From contig PSLA01000006.1 in the NCBI GenBank assembly GCA_040289295.1, forward strand, positions 33,774 through 97,773: a stretch of DNA of 64,000 bases, given 5' to 3'. The translations under genes and the position numbers were made by a program. The notes beneath the pieces are model-generated. The model made no database searches and was not told where the DNA came from. It worked only from the letters and a program-made list of their open reading frames with translations. This document shows, in pieces, positions 26,030-33,923 of the stretch; position 1 is the first letter of the stretch, and the number at the start of each line of letters is the position of its first letter. The stretch is from J051 sp040289295. Lineage in GTDB: Bacteria; Armatimonadota; Fimbriimonadia; Fimbriimonadales; ATM1.

Positions 26030-26515
26030 ATGGTAGGAATCATCATGGGTAGCGACTCCGACCTGCCGGTGATGGAGCAGGCGGAAGAGGTTTTGAAGGA
26101 GTTCGGCATTTCCTATGAACTCGACGTTATGAGCGCGCACCGAACGCCCGACAAGGTGCGCGAGTGGGTCTCCTCGGCAAGGGACCGCGGCCTCCGCGTC
26201 ATCATCGCCGGCGCCGGCATGTCCGCGCACCTCGCCGGAGTGGTCGCCGCACACACCACGCTGCCGGTCATAGGCGTCCCGCTCGCGAGCGGTGCGTTGC
26301 ACGGCGTGGACGCCCTCTACAGCACGGTGAATATGCCGCCCGGAGTTCCGGTCGCGACGGTCGCGGTGGACGGCGCGCGAAACGCGGGCATCCTCGCCAC
26401 GCAGATTCTCGCCACGAGCGACCCTGCCCTCGCCGCCCGGCTTGAAGAGTTTAAGAAGCAGATGGCGGTGAAGGTCGAGGAGCGGAGCAAGAAGCACCGC
26501 CGTTCGACGCTGTAG
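26030..26515 (+). CDS. purE: N5-carboxyaminoimidazole ribonucleotide mutase
   Basis: Class I PurE (161 residues) converts N5-CAIR to CAIR in purine synthesis. The N-terminus VGIIMGSDSDLPVMEQAEEV, the catalytic SAHRTPDKV, the loop IIAGAGMSAHLAGVVAAHT and GVPLASGALHGVDALYSTVNMPPGVPVATV all match. The last 15 residues are basic. PurK usually accompanies it but is not present here. It converges on the PLP-enzyme gene, with a hairpin at 26524-26545 between them. Confidence 0.97.
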   Translation: MVGIIMGSDSDLPVMEQAEEVLKEFGISYELDVMSAHRTPDKVREWVSSARDRGLRVIIAGAGMSAHLAGVVAAHTTLPVIGVPLASGALHGVDALYSTVNMPPGVPVATVAVDGARNAGILATQILATSDPALAARLEEFKKQMAVKVEERSKKHRRSTL

Positions 26516-26523
26516 CGCCTCCC

Positions 26524-26545
26524 CGCCGGGTGAGACGCACCGGCG
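26524..26545. terminator. Stem-loop between convergent purE and PLP-enzyme genes
   Basis: CGCCGGGTG and CACCGGCG pair into eight base pairs with one bulged G and a five-base loop (AGACG). There is no following T tract, so it would be a weak or factor-assisted terminator. Confidence 0.4.
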
Positions 26546-26652
26546 CACCTGATGGCATGGCCGAGCGACTAAGGGCGGTTCGCGTTGAGAAAGCTCCGGT
26601 CTCGCTCTTCCGTCCTGTGGCATCAAGTGGCAGAGGCGAGGGGTGTGCGCCA

Positions 26653-27819
26653 CTACCTCGTCTGTTCGTCCAGTGCGCGGCGCAGGTCTGCGATAAGGTC
26701 GGGGGCTGCCTCGAGACCGATCGAAAGCCGAATCACCCACGTATCGCCATCCGACGGCGGAATAGGAATGGCCAGGCTCTCGTGCCCGCCCCACGAGACG
26801 CCGATCTGAAACAGTCGCAAGGACTCGCAGAAAGCGAACGCGGACTCTTTGGTGCCGTCCACCAGGCGGAACGAGAGCATTCCGCTGGCTCCGGCCATCT
26901 GCTTCTCGATGAGGGCGCAAGCCGGGTGGTCGGCGAGGCCTGGGTAGTTCACTACCTCGACGGCGGGGTGCCCTTGAAGGAACAGCGCAACCTCCGTCGC
27001 CGACCGCTGATGCCGCTGCATCCGAATCGGCAGCGTGCGCAGAGAGCGCGTCAGCAGCCAGGCTGCGAACGGGTCGATCGAGGCGCCAAGGTACTGACCC
27101 TCGCTCCACGTGAGCGCGTGGATGCGCTCGCTTGAGCCGCAGACGCAACCCGCAACGACGTCGCTATGACCCGACAGGTACTTCGTTGCGCTGTGAACCA
27201 CCAAGTCGACTCCGAAGGAAGCCGGCCGCTGGAACACCGGCGTAACGGTGCTGTTGTCGCAGATAGTCGTGATACCGTGTCTCCTCGCCATTTTCACCAT
27301 CGCCTCAAGGTCCTGAATCGCGAACGTTACCGAGCCGGGTGTCTCGAGGTACAGCAATTCGGTGTTTCCTTGAATCGCCGCTTCCACAGCATGCACGTCG
27401 GTGCCATCCACTAAGGTGGTCTGCACGTCGAACTTCGGGAGGTACTCGAGCAGAAAACTCTTCGTCGGGCCGTAGGCGGCGTTGGTGCAGACGACGTGCG
27501 AGCCTGCGCGCACGGTCGAGAGTACGGCCGCAGAGATGGCGCCCATGCCGCTCGCGAAGAGGCGGCAAGCCTCGGTTCCTTCGAGGGCGGCAATCTTCTT
27601 CTCCGCAAGCGCCGTGGTTGGGTTGCTGATGCGAGTGTAGGCGAACGGCTCGACCTCCGAGCGAAGCGCGCGCTCAAGGTCAGCGCAGCGCTCGAACACA
27701 AACAGCGAGTTCTGGAACAGGGGCTGCACAACTGCGCCGGCGTAGTGCTGCTCCTCGCCCAAGTGCTGCAGTAGCGTGTCTACTCCGAGGTCATCGTCCT
27801 GAGGTGGTTGTTCATCCAT
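26653..27819 (-). CDS. Cys/Met-metabolism PLP enzyme (cystathionine gamma-synthase/lyase type)
   Basis: The 388-residue fold-type I PLP enzyme contains the lysine motif VVHSATKYLSGHSDVVAG and the phosphate-binding LFASGMGAISAAVL. FAYTRISNPTTALAEKKIA and VYLETPGS-like text (LLYLETPGSVTF) are typical of cystathionine synthase, cystathionine lyase and methionine gamma-lyase. Substrate cannot be told from sequence alone. ATG 27819 is inside the end of the esterase gene (40-base overlap). A nearby NIL-domain protein, a module found on methionine transporter MetN, hints at sulfur amino-acid metabolism. Confidence 0.9.
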   Translation of the reverse strand: MDEQPPQDDDLGVDTLLQHLGEEQHYAGAVVQPLFQNSLFVFERCADLERALRSEVEPFAYTRISNPTTALAEKKIAALEGTEACRLFASGMGAISAAVLSTVRAGSHVVCTNAAYGPTKSFLLEYLPKFDVQTTLVDGTDVHAVEAAIQGNTELLYLETPGSVTFAIQDLEAMVKMARRHGITTICDNSTVTPVFQRPASFGVDLVVHSATKYLSGHSDVVAGCVCGSSERIHALTWSEGQYLGASIDPFAAWLLTRSLRTLPIRMQRHQRSATEVALFLQGHPAVEVVNYPGLADHPACALIEKQMAGASGMLSFRLVDGTKESAFAFCESLRLFQIGVSWGGHESLAIPIPPSDGDTWVIRLSIGLEAAPDLIADLRRALDEQTR

Positions 27820-28703
27820 TCGAGGTTCCTTTCGACCATGCCTGCGTCCCAATCGTGCCCACCTGGGTACTCGATAAGGCGCTTATCGGCGGTGGCGAGC
27901 GCGTTATAGACCGCGCGCGCACATTCGGGCTTGACCGCAGGGTCGCGTAGCCCAAGACTCACCTGAGTCGGACGTGAGCACCTTGTCGCCAGGTTCACAG
28001 TGTCGAAGTACGAGATGGTATGCATCACTCGTTCCATGCCCAGCGGTATCGTCTGAACGTAGTCGGTGACCTCCTTGAGCGGGTAGCGATAGACGGGCAT
28101 GGAGAAGACGTGCCGCATGGCGCTGAGGAAGGGCATGTCTGCGACAACGCACTTTACGCACCCGCTCCAAGCACCCGCCCATATGGCGAAGCCTGCGCCC
28201 TGGCTCATCCCCCCGACGGCGATGCGATTTTCGTCCGCCTCCGACTGTGCCTGTAAGACGCGTAGCGCGATCAGGGTGTTGAGCGCGTGTTTGCGCATGA
28301 CCCATCTTTCAGGTGACTCGATGCCCTGAGCGAAGTATCCTCGCGAGGGGTTGTACTCTTCTCGGTGGAACGCGTCCAGGCCATGGATGTTGAAACTCAT
28401 GCTCACCATGCCGGGGCGCGTTGAGTACTCGTCCGGGAGGTGCGACCATCGCCCATAAGCGGGCAACCAAAGGAACGCGGGCATTCGGCGGCTCATCTCG
28501 CGGGGATGCGCCAGCCATCCGCTGAGCGGCTCTCCGTCGACGCCTCGGAAGTCGATTCGCACGACGCGGAGCCCGTCCGGCGGCGGATGCTCAGCCTGCC
28601 GGCGGGAGTAGTCTAGCGGGGCGCTCTCCGCCTCGGCCTGAATCGCTTTCCAGAAAGCGTCGAGGTCTTCTGGCGGGTATGGGTTCAAAAGCTCTTGGCT
28701 CAT
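27780..28703 (-). CDS. AXE1-type acetyl esterase/deacetylase (alpha/beta hydrolase)
   Basis: 307 residues resembling the acetyl xylan esterase/cephalosporin-C deacetylase family. The N-terminal segment DLDAFWKAIQAEAESAPLDY and VVRIDFRGVDGEPLSGWL is diagnostic. The catalytic serine is in AVGGMSQGAGFAIWAGA, the aspartate in SLGLRDPAVKPE, and the histidine in EYPGGHDWDAG. It deacetylates sugars or small acetylated substrates; no signal peptide is evident, so it is probably cytosolic. It is near the end of the long minus-strand run that begins with the ABC exporter. Confidence 0.88.
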   Translation of the reverse strand: MSQELLNPYPPEDLDAFWKAIQAEAESAPLDYSRRQAEHPPPDGLRVVRIDFRGVDGEPLSGWLAHPREMSRRMPAFLWLPAYGRWSHLPDEYSTRPGMVSMSFNIHGLDAFHREEYNPSRGYFAQGIESPERWVMRKHALNTLIALRVLQAQSEADENRIAVGGMSQGAGFAIWAGAWSGCVKCVVADMPFLSAMRHVFSMPVYRYPLKEVTDYVQTIPLGMERVMHTISYFDTVNLATRCSRPTQVSLGLRDPAVKPECARAVYNALATADKRLIEYPGGHDWDAGMVERNLEWMNNHLRTMTSE

Positions 28704-28760
28704 CGGGCGGGGGGATTCTTCTCTGGCTTATCGTTCTCAGGGTGGCGCCTCCGGTGTGGG

Positions 28761-28783
28761 CTCACGGGACGCTCGCGCTCCCT
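28761..28783 (+). repeat. Dispersed GC-rich repeat, single copy
   Basis: Contains GGGACGCTCGCGCTCCCT, a forward-oriented unit of the family, in the gap between the esterase and the NIL protein. Confidence 0.5.
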
Positions 28784-28789
28784 GCTTTC

Positions 28790-29053
28790 TCACGCCCCCA
28801 CGCTTCGCTGCAGAGGATCGACGTGCAAACCGGTTGTGTGAAGCCAAGCGATGGCGCGTTGCACTTCCTCAAGTGGTCCCTCAAGTGCGACCTGCATCCA
28901 CCCGAAATCTTCATCAACGTTGGCTTTCAGGATGTTCACGCGGAGGTTGAAGTCTCGGCTAAGGCGCCAGATCCACGGTTCCTGTGTTTGTTCCTTCTGG
29001 GCGGCGATATTGACGACGATGCGCTCCAAAGCAATCTCCTCGGCGAAAGCCAC
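28790..29053 (-). CDS. Stand-alone NIL-domain protein
   Basis: An 87-residue protein made of one NIL domain: ERIVVNIAAQKEQTQEPWIW, RLSRDFNLRVNILKANVDED, GWMQVALEGPLEEVQRAIAW and LHTTGLHVDP. NIL domains bind methionine on the MetN ABC ATPase; free-standing copies occur widely, often of unknown role. GTG 29053 is the longest start, but a TTG at 29029 has GAGGAG at ideal spacing and may be the real one. The gene follows moxR by 23 bases. Confidence 0.75.
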   Translation of the reverse strand: MAFAEEIALERIVVNIAAQKEQTQEPWIWRLSRDFNLRVNILKANVDEDFGWMQVALEGPLEEVQRAIAWLHTTGLHVDPLQRSVGA

Positions 29054-29076
29054 GGCATTCTACCCGCGAGCAGTTG

Positions 29077-30024
29077 CTACCGGGGCACCGGGATCGCTTC
29101 AAATACGGCTAACGCAACCTGGTCGGCGGTGATTCCCTCAACCTCGGCCTCAGGCCGAAGCAGGAGACGATGTCGCAGGACGGGAAGTGCGACCTCCTTA
29201 ACGTCATCGGGCGTGATGAAGTTCCGCCCTCGGATGGCTGCGATGCCCTTGGCGCAGAGCAACATCGCAATGCCCGCCCGTGGTGAGCCTCCGACGAGAA
29301 CGTACTCAGAAGTTCTCGTCGAGCGAACGCAGTAATTGATGTAGTCGAGAATATGCTCCTCGACGCGAACGGCGTTGACCTCTTGGTGTAGGGTCATCAG
29401 GGATTCGCAGTCCAGAACCTGCCGGACGCCCGCCGCTTCGAGGTTTTGCGCGCGAAAGCCGTCCGCCGTGCGCTGCAGGATGGCGCGTTCGTTGTGTTCG
29501 GTCGGATAGTCCACGATGAGTTTCAGCAAGAAGCGGTCGAGTTGCGCTTCGGGCAGCGGGTAGGTGCCTTCGAACTCTATCGGGTTCTGCGTTGCGAACA
29601 CGATGAACGGCCTCGGCACGGGCAGTCGTTCGCCATCAATCGTCACGTGCCTCTCCTCCATCGCTTCGAGGAGGGCGGCTTGCGTCTTCGGCGGCGTTCG
29701 GTTCACTTCGTCGGCGAGAAGCACCGACGTGAAGATGGGGCCTTTGCGGAGTTGGAACTCGCCCGTGCGTTGGTTAAAGACGTTTGTACCTACCACGTCG
29801 CTTGGCATCAGGTCGGGCGTGAACTGGATGCGCTTGTAGTCGAGAGAGAGACAGTGCGCCAACGAACGGACGAACAGAGTCTTGGCAACGCCGGGAACGC
29901 CCTCGAGTAGTACGTGCCCATTGGCGAACAGCGCCGCCAGCGCGTGCTCAACCAGCTGGTCGTGCCCTACGACAGCCTTACCGATTTCGTGACGGATTGC
30001 TTCAGCCGCTTGTTGAACCGTCAT
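29077..30024 (-). CDS. MoxR-type AAA+ ATPase
   Basis: The 315-residue MoxR ATPase has Walker A LLEGVPGVAKTLFVRSLA, Walker B VLLADEVNRTPPKTQAALLE, sensor 1 FIVFATQNPIEFEGTYPLPEAQLDRF and sensor 2 GGSPRAGIAMLLCAKG. MoxR proteins act as chaperones, commonly with VWA-domain proteins, which are absent here. Instead it follows four tandem lipoproteins, the SecD-head-like protein and an ABC exporter. ATG 30024 is chosen over a TTG three codons upstream. Confidence 0.93.
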   Translation of the reverse strand: MTVQQAAEAIRHEIGKAVVGHDQLVEHALAALFANGHVLLEGVPGVAKTLFVRSLAHCLSLDYKRIQFTPDLMPSDVVGTNVFNQRTGEFQLRKGPIFTSVLLADEVNRTPPKTQAALLEAMEERHVTIDGERLPVPRPFIVFATQNPIEFEGTYPLPEAQLDRFLLKLIVDYPTEHNERAILQRTADGFRAQNLEAAGVRQVLDCESLMTLHQEVNAVRVEEHILDYINYCVRSTRTSEYVLVGGSPRAGIAMLLCAKGIAAIRGRNFITPDDVKEVALPVLRHRLLLRPEAEVEGITADQVALAVFEAIPVPR

Positions 30025-30042
30025 GCTTGACAATCTTGCCTC

Positions 30043-30672
30043 TTATGATTGATCGCCGCTGGAGTTTTCAGTCTCGCTCCGCGGCTCACGCACCTGTCCC
30101 AGCCCGTACTCTCTTCGAACTGGACCTTCGCCTGGAGCGAACCAGAACGTGAGCGTGCGCTCCTTCTCCGTCCCGGAGCCGTCTTTCGTCGTCAGGGTGA
30201 CGGTTATCTTCACGGTCTCCGTGGTGCCGGTCGCGAGGTCGAGCGTCTCCTTAGCCGCGCTTACTTTGGCTTCGGCGTCGAGAGCGCGGCTGCCGATGCG
30301 ATGTTTGCCTTTCCACTCCCAATTACTTGGCAGTGTCATCGGAAACTTTAGCAGCGGAATAGGTGGCTCGAACCGTTCGGACTCATCCCACCAGTGCACG
30401 AGTGCAATCTGTTCTGTTGTGACTTCGTACGCTTCCGACTCGACCACCCTGTCCGCGTGAAGGAGTTCGAGGAATCGTGTGTTGCTCTCTTTTCTGACAC
30501 GGATGGTGGCGTCTGAGCGCATAGTGCCGACTTGCCACACGGCGTCAGGATGCTTCCACGTGTCAGGGAAAAAGTCATCGCCGTAGTCAATCGTGTCACC
30601 GATCCGTCCGCCTCCGCACGTACAACCGGTCAATAGAACGCCCGCCGCACCAATTGCGCAAAGAATTCGCAT
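30043..30672 (-). CDS. Tandem lipoprotein 4 of 4
   Basis: 209 residues beginning with a lipoprotein signal (MRILCAIGAAGVLLTGCTCG; lipid-modified cysteine about residue 17). The body has a central ASNWEWKG-like strand region (TLPSNWEWKGKHRIGSRAL) and the family tail TLTFWFAPGEGPVRREYGLG. The tail resembles WFAPGKGIVRNVD of lipoprotein 1 and WYALDIGLVKKV of lipoprotein 3. The ATG shares one base with the stop of the upstream gene (TAATG). It is presumably tethered on the periplasmic side; function unknown. Confidence 0.75.
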   Translation of the reverse strand: MRILCAIGAAGVLLTGCTCGGGRIGDTIDYGDDFFPDTWKHPDAVWQVGTMRSDATIRVRKESNTRFLELLHADRVVESEAYEVTTEQIALVHWWDESERFEPPIPLLKFPMTLPSNWEWKGKHRIGSRALDAEAKVSAAKETLDLATGTTETVKITVTLTTKDGSGTEKERTLTFWFAPGEGPVRREYGLGQVREPRSETENSSGDQS

Positions 30673-31274
30673 TAGCCCCTCGAAAACGCAACCAACTCCA
30701 TCATTACGGTCGGTCCTCCCCTTGTCTTGACCGTTTGTACCTTTTTCACGAGGCCTATGTCGAGAGCGTACCACTCTTCGCTAACGGTTTTCATCGTCGC
30801 CTGATCTCGGCCTGTTTCAGATTCGACGACCAGCCTCGCGCATCGCACTCGCTTCCCAAGCACGGTTAGGTCCTCGAATCCTGCCACACGGGCGTTGAAG
30901 GAGAACGGGGTCAACTCCGTCAAGACCGGCACGCCTCCTTGGAACGACCACCTTGCGCCCGGGGTCGGTTTCCTCGGAAGGACAGGAATCGGTTTACCGA
31001 ACAGTTTGGTGTTCTCGACGGCGACGACCTGCACAAACTCTTCGCCCACGGTGAAGTAAGTGGTTTGAGTTACGTTGCCGTCAACCATCGCGCGCATGGG
31101 AATCGCCTTGACGCCTTCGATCTCGGTTTCGGCAAGGCACTCGTTGACCTGGCGCACGGCGAGAACGCCGACGCTCGACGTGACCTCGTACTCCCAGCGC
31201 ATTCCCGGAGCAAGCGGAAAGTATTCACCACCGCTCTGGCTGAGCAACGCGATGCCGACGAGCAAGGGTGTCAT
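30672..31274 (-). CDS. Tandem exported paralogue 3 of 4
   Basis: 200 residues with a short signal (TPLLVGIALLSQSG), then the family opening YFPLAPGMRWEYEVTS and the tail EEWYALDIGLVKKVQTVK. Unlike its neighbours it has no cysteine at the signal boundary, so it may be secreted into the periplasm rather than lipidated. It overlaps the upstream gene by four bases and the downstream gene by one. No domain of known function is recognised. Confidence 0.72.
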   Translation of the reverse strand: MTPLLVGIALLSQSGGEYFPLAPGMRWEYEVTSSVGVLAVRQVNECLAETEIEGVKAIPMRAMVDGNVTQTTYFTVGEEFVQVVAVENTKLFGKPIPVLPRKPTPGARWSFQGGVPVLTELTPFSFNARVAGFEDLTVLGKRVRCARLVVESETGRDQATMKTVSEEWYALDIGLVKKVQTVKTRGGPTVMMELVAFSRG

Positions 31275-32011
31275 GGTTCGGGAATCGCTTCCAGCAGCAG
31301 TTTGATTGCTGTCTTCACGGGTTTGCCGTCTGGTCCGGCACGCGTGCCGGAGCTCTCCATCTCTGATTTGACGATGCCAATTCGTTCTACGTAGTAGCTT
31401 ACGTCCCGAACGGTGCCGTTCCTTCCTGCGCCTTGCACGGTCCCCTTAGACTCGATGCGCCAAGCCTCAAACTCACCGAGTGGCACTTTGACCTTTTCCT
31501 TGCGCACGGCTACGACATCAACGCTCATCTTCACCTGACCGACGCTGGCCTCGTAGGACCACTTCGAACCTTCCGAGATTTGCGCCGGCATTGCGAGAAA
31601 TGGCGCCGATAACGGCGACCCGCCGACAGCCGTTATCCAGACGCCGTCCTTACGAAGTTCAAGCGTATCACCCTGATCCAAGCCCTGAGGCGCGTTTACC
31701 AACCTCGAGGTGACAACCACCAAGTCGTCTCGACGTGAGACACGCGCGTCACGGTAGACGAAGTACTCATTCGTCTCGCCAGGTTCAATGGTGTACGTCA
31801 TCTTCATGTGAACTTCGCGCTCAAACGGCGCGCCGAATAGACGCGCAGCTTGCGTCATCAACTCTTCCGGAATCTGCGGCTTCTCCTGCTGTTCGGTGGC
31901 TGGGGCGGCCGCCTGCCTGGCCTGTTCCTCCTTCTTCGCGCACCCTGCGCCACCCAACAGGAGCGCAACGAGGGCCAGTGCGCACGCGGCGCGCGTCAAC
32001 CAGCCAATCAT
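31271..32011 (-). CDS. Tandem lipoprotein 2 of 4
   Basis: 246 residues with a clear lipoprotein signal (ACALALVALLLGGAGCAKKE) followed by a low-complexity A/Q/E linker. The folded part contains MKMTYTIEPGETNEYFVYRD, GSKWSYEASVGQVKMSVDVV and VSYYVERIGIVKSEMESSG, aligned in order with the WTY..., GNxWxY and YWFAPGxGIV segments of its neighbours. Four-base overlaps on both sides show strict co-translation. Confidence 0.75.
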   Translation of the reverse strand: MIGWLTRAACALALVALLLGGAGCAKKEEQARQAAAPATEQQEKPQIPEELMTQAARLFGAPFEREVHMKMTYTIEPGETNEYFVYRDARVSRRDDLVVVTSRLVNAPQGLDQGDTLELRKDGVWITAVGGSPLSAPFLAMPAQISEGSKWSYEASVGQVKMSVDVVAVRKEKVKVPLGEFEAWRIESKGTVQGAGRNGTVRDVSYYVERIGIVKSEMESSGTRAGPDGKPVKTAIKLLLEAIPEP

Positions 32012-32751
32012 CGAATCGTCTCCCCCTTCAGCTTCAACGTCGTCTTACGAAAGGTGTTCTGCACGAGAAGCTTATCAACGTTGCGAACAATCCCCTTTCC
32101 CGGCGCGAACCAGTAGCTGCTGTCGGAGGCGGGGTTGCCACCGCCACCTTTCGGGCGTGTCGAGATGTCCGTTCTATATGCCTCCACTCTTCCGCTCGCT
32201 GTGTCCACTTCCATCATCCCCTTTGCAGTAATCGTCGTCTCCAACTCAAGGTTCGGATTATCGGAGAGGCCTGTGCCGCTCCAGGTCAGTGTGTTGCCTG
32301 GCTCGTTCGGCCACACGCAAATCGGAAGAGGCGGGTTCAGGGTATATCGCCTGCCGTTCAAGACTTGCGAAACAAGGTAAACGCCGTCGTCCGTAACGCG
32401 AAGGACAAGCTCTCCGACCGGTTTCTCATCTTCGTTGAGCTCTTGAATCACGGCTTGCTTACCGCCGCCTGCTTCCTTCACCTCCGCAACATGCCAAATC
32501 CGCGTTTCGACAGATATGACAGGCTGAAGGTCGGCAGACTGCTGCTCTTTCTCGATAACGTACGTCCAGCGGTTGCCTTCGGCGAGCGGCAGAAGGTCAT
32601 GCGCGGTTAACCCGTTCGCCGTATCCGTCCCGCTTGCCGCCTCCGGCTTGGTGCTGGGTAACTCCGACGGGCCGCAGGCGACAGCCAACAGCGCCACCCA
32701 CGGTAGGCAAGCCAGCACCGTCCGCGTCCACGCTTTAAAATCGCTTCTCAT
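32008..32751 (-). CDS. Tandem lipoprotein 1 of 4
   Basis: 247 residues with a lipoprotein signal (CLPWVALLAVACGPSE) and an S/T/E-rich linker. It is the clearest member of the family: LLPLAEGNRWTYVIEKEQQS, GNTLTWSGTGLSDNPNL and SSYWFAPGKGIVRNVDKLLV. Proteins with this pattern are usually annotated only as hypothetical. The ATG overlaps the end of the SecD-head-like gene by 17 bases. Confidence 0.76.
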   Translation of the reverse strand: MRSDFKAWTRTVLACLPWVALLAVACGPSELPSTKPEAASGTDTANGLTAHDLLPLAEGNRWTYVIEKEQQSADLQPVISVETRIWHVAEVKEAGGGKQAVIQELNEDEKPVGELVLRVTDDGVYLVSQVLNGRRYTLNPPLPICVWPNEPGNTLTWSGTGLSDNPNLELETTITAKGMMEVDTASGRVEAYRTDISTRPKGGGGNPASDSSYWFAPGKGIVRNVDKLLVQNTFRKTTLKLKGETIR

Positions 32752-33892
32752 GCAAATCCTTGATCACCTGAACAGCCTTTCGGGCATCCACCTCGTCGGA
32801 CACGTTCAGGATTTCCGCCACAGAATACTTCATTTCGTGCTGCACGATGGGTGCGGCGACCGCGATGCCGTCCACGGCGAACAGCAGTTGCAGCCTCCCC
32901 TTTCCGCGCGTGTACTTCCAAAGCCGGTACCGCGCCTCATCCGTGAGCGTTAGCCGAAGGGAGAAAAGGCTCCTGTCCCGCGTCGGGTCGTCGTACTCCT
33001 TCAGGGATGCGTCGGTAATCTCACGCTCCGTTGCAAGAATCGTCGTCCTTGCCAGAAGGCTCTCGACAGGGTGTGCGTATCGTTCCTTGGTCACATCATC
33101 AAGAAGGCGCTCCAGGTCCCCGCGAACGTCTTGTGGCGATTTCCGCAGGGTGCGCCACACTTCCTGTACCACACCGTAAAGCGCCGCCTCGGTCGGGTTG
33201 AATGAGTCACGGACGACCCGGTTGTTTAGAATCTCTTGCGCCAAGCGCGTCCGGTAGTTCACGCGCACGATACCCTCAACCTCGCGCGCCTTCCCTCGCT
33301 GATCTAAAACCTTGACGGGCACGCGGACGCGCACTGTGATCCCCTCTCGAAGGTTCGCAAGGCTGATCCGCTCAGCCGGCTCACCCGAAAGCGTCGTTCC
33401 TAACTGATTCTCCAACTTGCGGACCAATTGCTGGTCGCCCTTGAGCGCGGCGCGCAGTTGCTCCTCCTCCCACACCATCTCGGGCGGAGGGAAGGCGGCG
33501 GGGTCAATGTCGCTCAGCGACTCGAGCAGTTCCGACAACGCTTCCTGATCGCCACGGAGCGAGCCGATGAGGGCGCGTATCGGCACAGCAGGACCCCGAG
33601 CGTCTTCGCCCGAGGCGCCAGCGTCCTTGTCGTTCGTTCCCGCGCCTCGAATCAGCATCGCCGTGCCGTTCGCCACGATGATCCTCTCGCCAGACAGCGC
33701 GACCCCGAACAGGTTGACCCGCCCGGCTTCGAGAGGCTCAAACTGCATGCCGCCTAACGACCACTCGGCATACAGCCAGTTGCCCCCAAACCACGCAGCG
33801 AGCAGGGCCAGAACGGCCAGGGCGAACGTCAGCGCACCCCGGTACCGACGCAGGAAGGGAATGCCGGCAGAAGCACGAGCCTCGGATTGCAT
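32735..33892 (-). CDS. Membrane-anchored protein with SecD P1-head-like domain
   Basis: 385 residues with one N-terminal helix (ALTFALAVLALLAAWFGGNW) and a long extracytoplasmic part. The last 80 residues (LFSLRLTLTDEARYRLWKYT, LQLLFAVDGIAVAAPIVQHE, VAEILNVSDEVDARKAVQVI) resemble the P1 head of SecD, which reads as a strand, a buried hydrophobic VLDG strand and a DARxLA helix. None of the SecD transmembrane region follows. A TAGAAT box nine bases before ATG 33892 favours that start over an ATG six bases upstream. It sits between the ABC exporter permease and the four lipoproteins. Confidence 0.6.
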   Translation of the reverse strand: MQSEARASAGIPFLRRYRGALTFALAVLALLAAWFGGNWLYAEWSLGGMQFEPLEAGRVNLFGVALSGERIIVANGTAMLIRGAGTNDKDAGASGEDARGPAVPIRALIGSLRGDQEALSELLESLSDIDPAAFPPPEMVWEEEQLRAALKGDQQLVRKLENQLGTTLSGEPAERISLANLREGITVRVRVPVKVLDQRGKAREVEGIVRVNYRTRLAQEILNNRVVRDSFNPTEAALYGVVQEVWRTLRKSPQDVRGDLERLLDDVTKERYAHPVESLLARTTILATEREITDASLKEYDDPTRDRSLFSLRLTLTDEARYRLWKYTRGKGRLQLLFAVDGIAVAAPIVQHEMKYSVAEILNVSDEVDARKAVQVIKDLHEKRF

Positions 33893-33901
33893 GCTCATTC
33901 G

Positions 33902-33907
33902 ATTCTA
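33902..33907 (-). promoter_or_regulatory. -10 box before the SecD-head-like gene
   Basis: TAGAAT on the minus strand, nine bases before ATG 33892. It could start an internal transcript of the lipoprotein operon. Confidence 0.35.
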
Positions 33908-33923
33908 CTACGCCGATTAGGCG

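Noticed and set aside
26556..26640. tRNA-Ser/Leu-like D-arm (GGCCGAGCGACTAAGGGCG)
   Set aside because: No matching anticodon stem, T arm or acceptor stem can be found around it, so it is not called even as a pseudo-tRNA.
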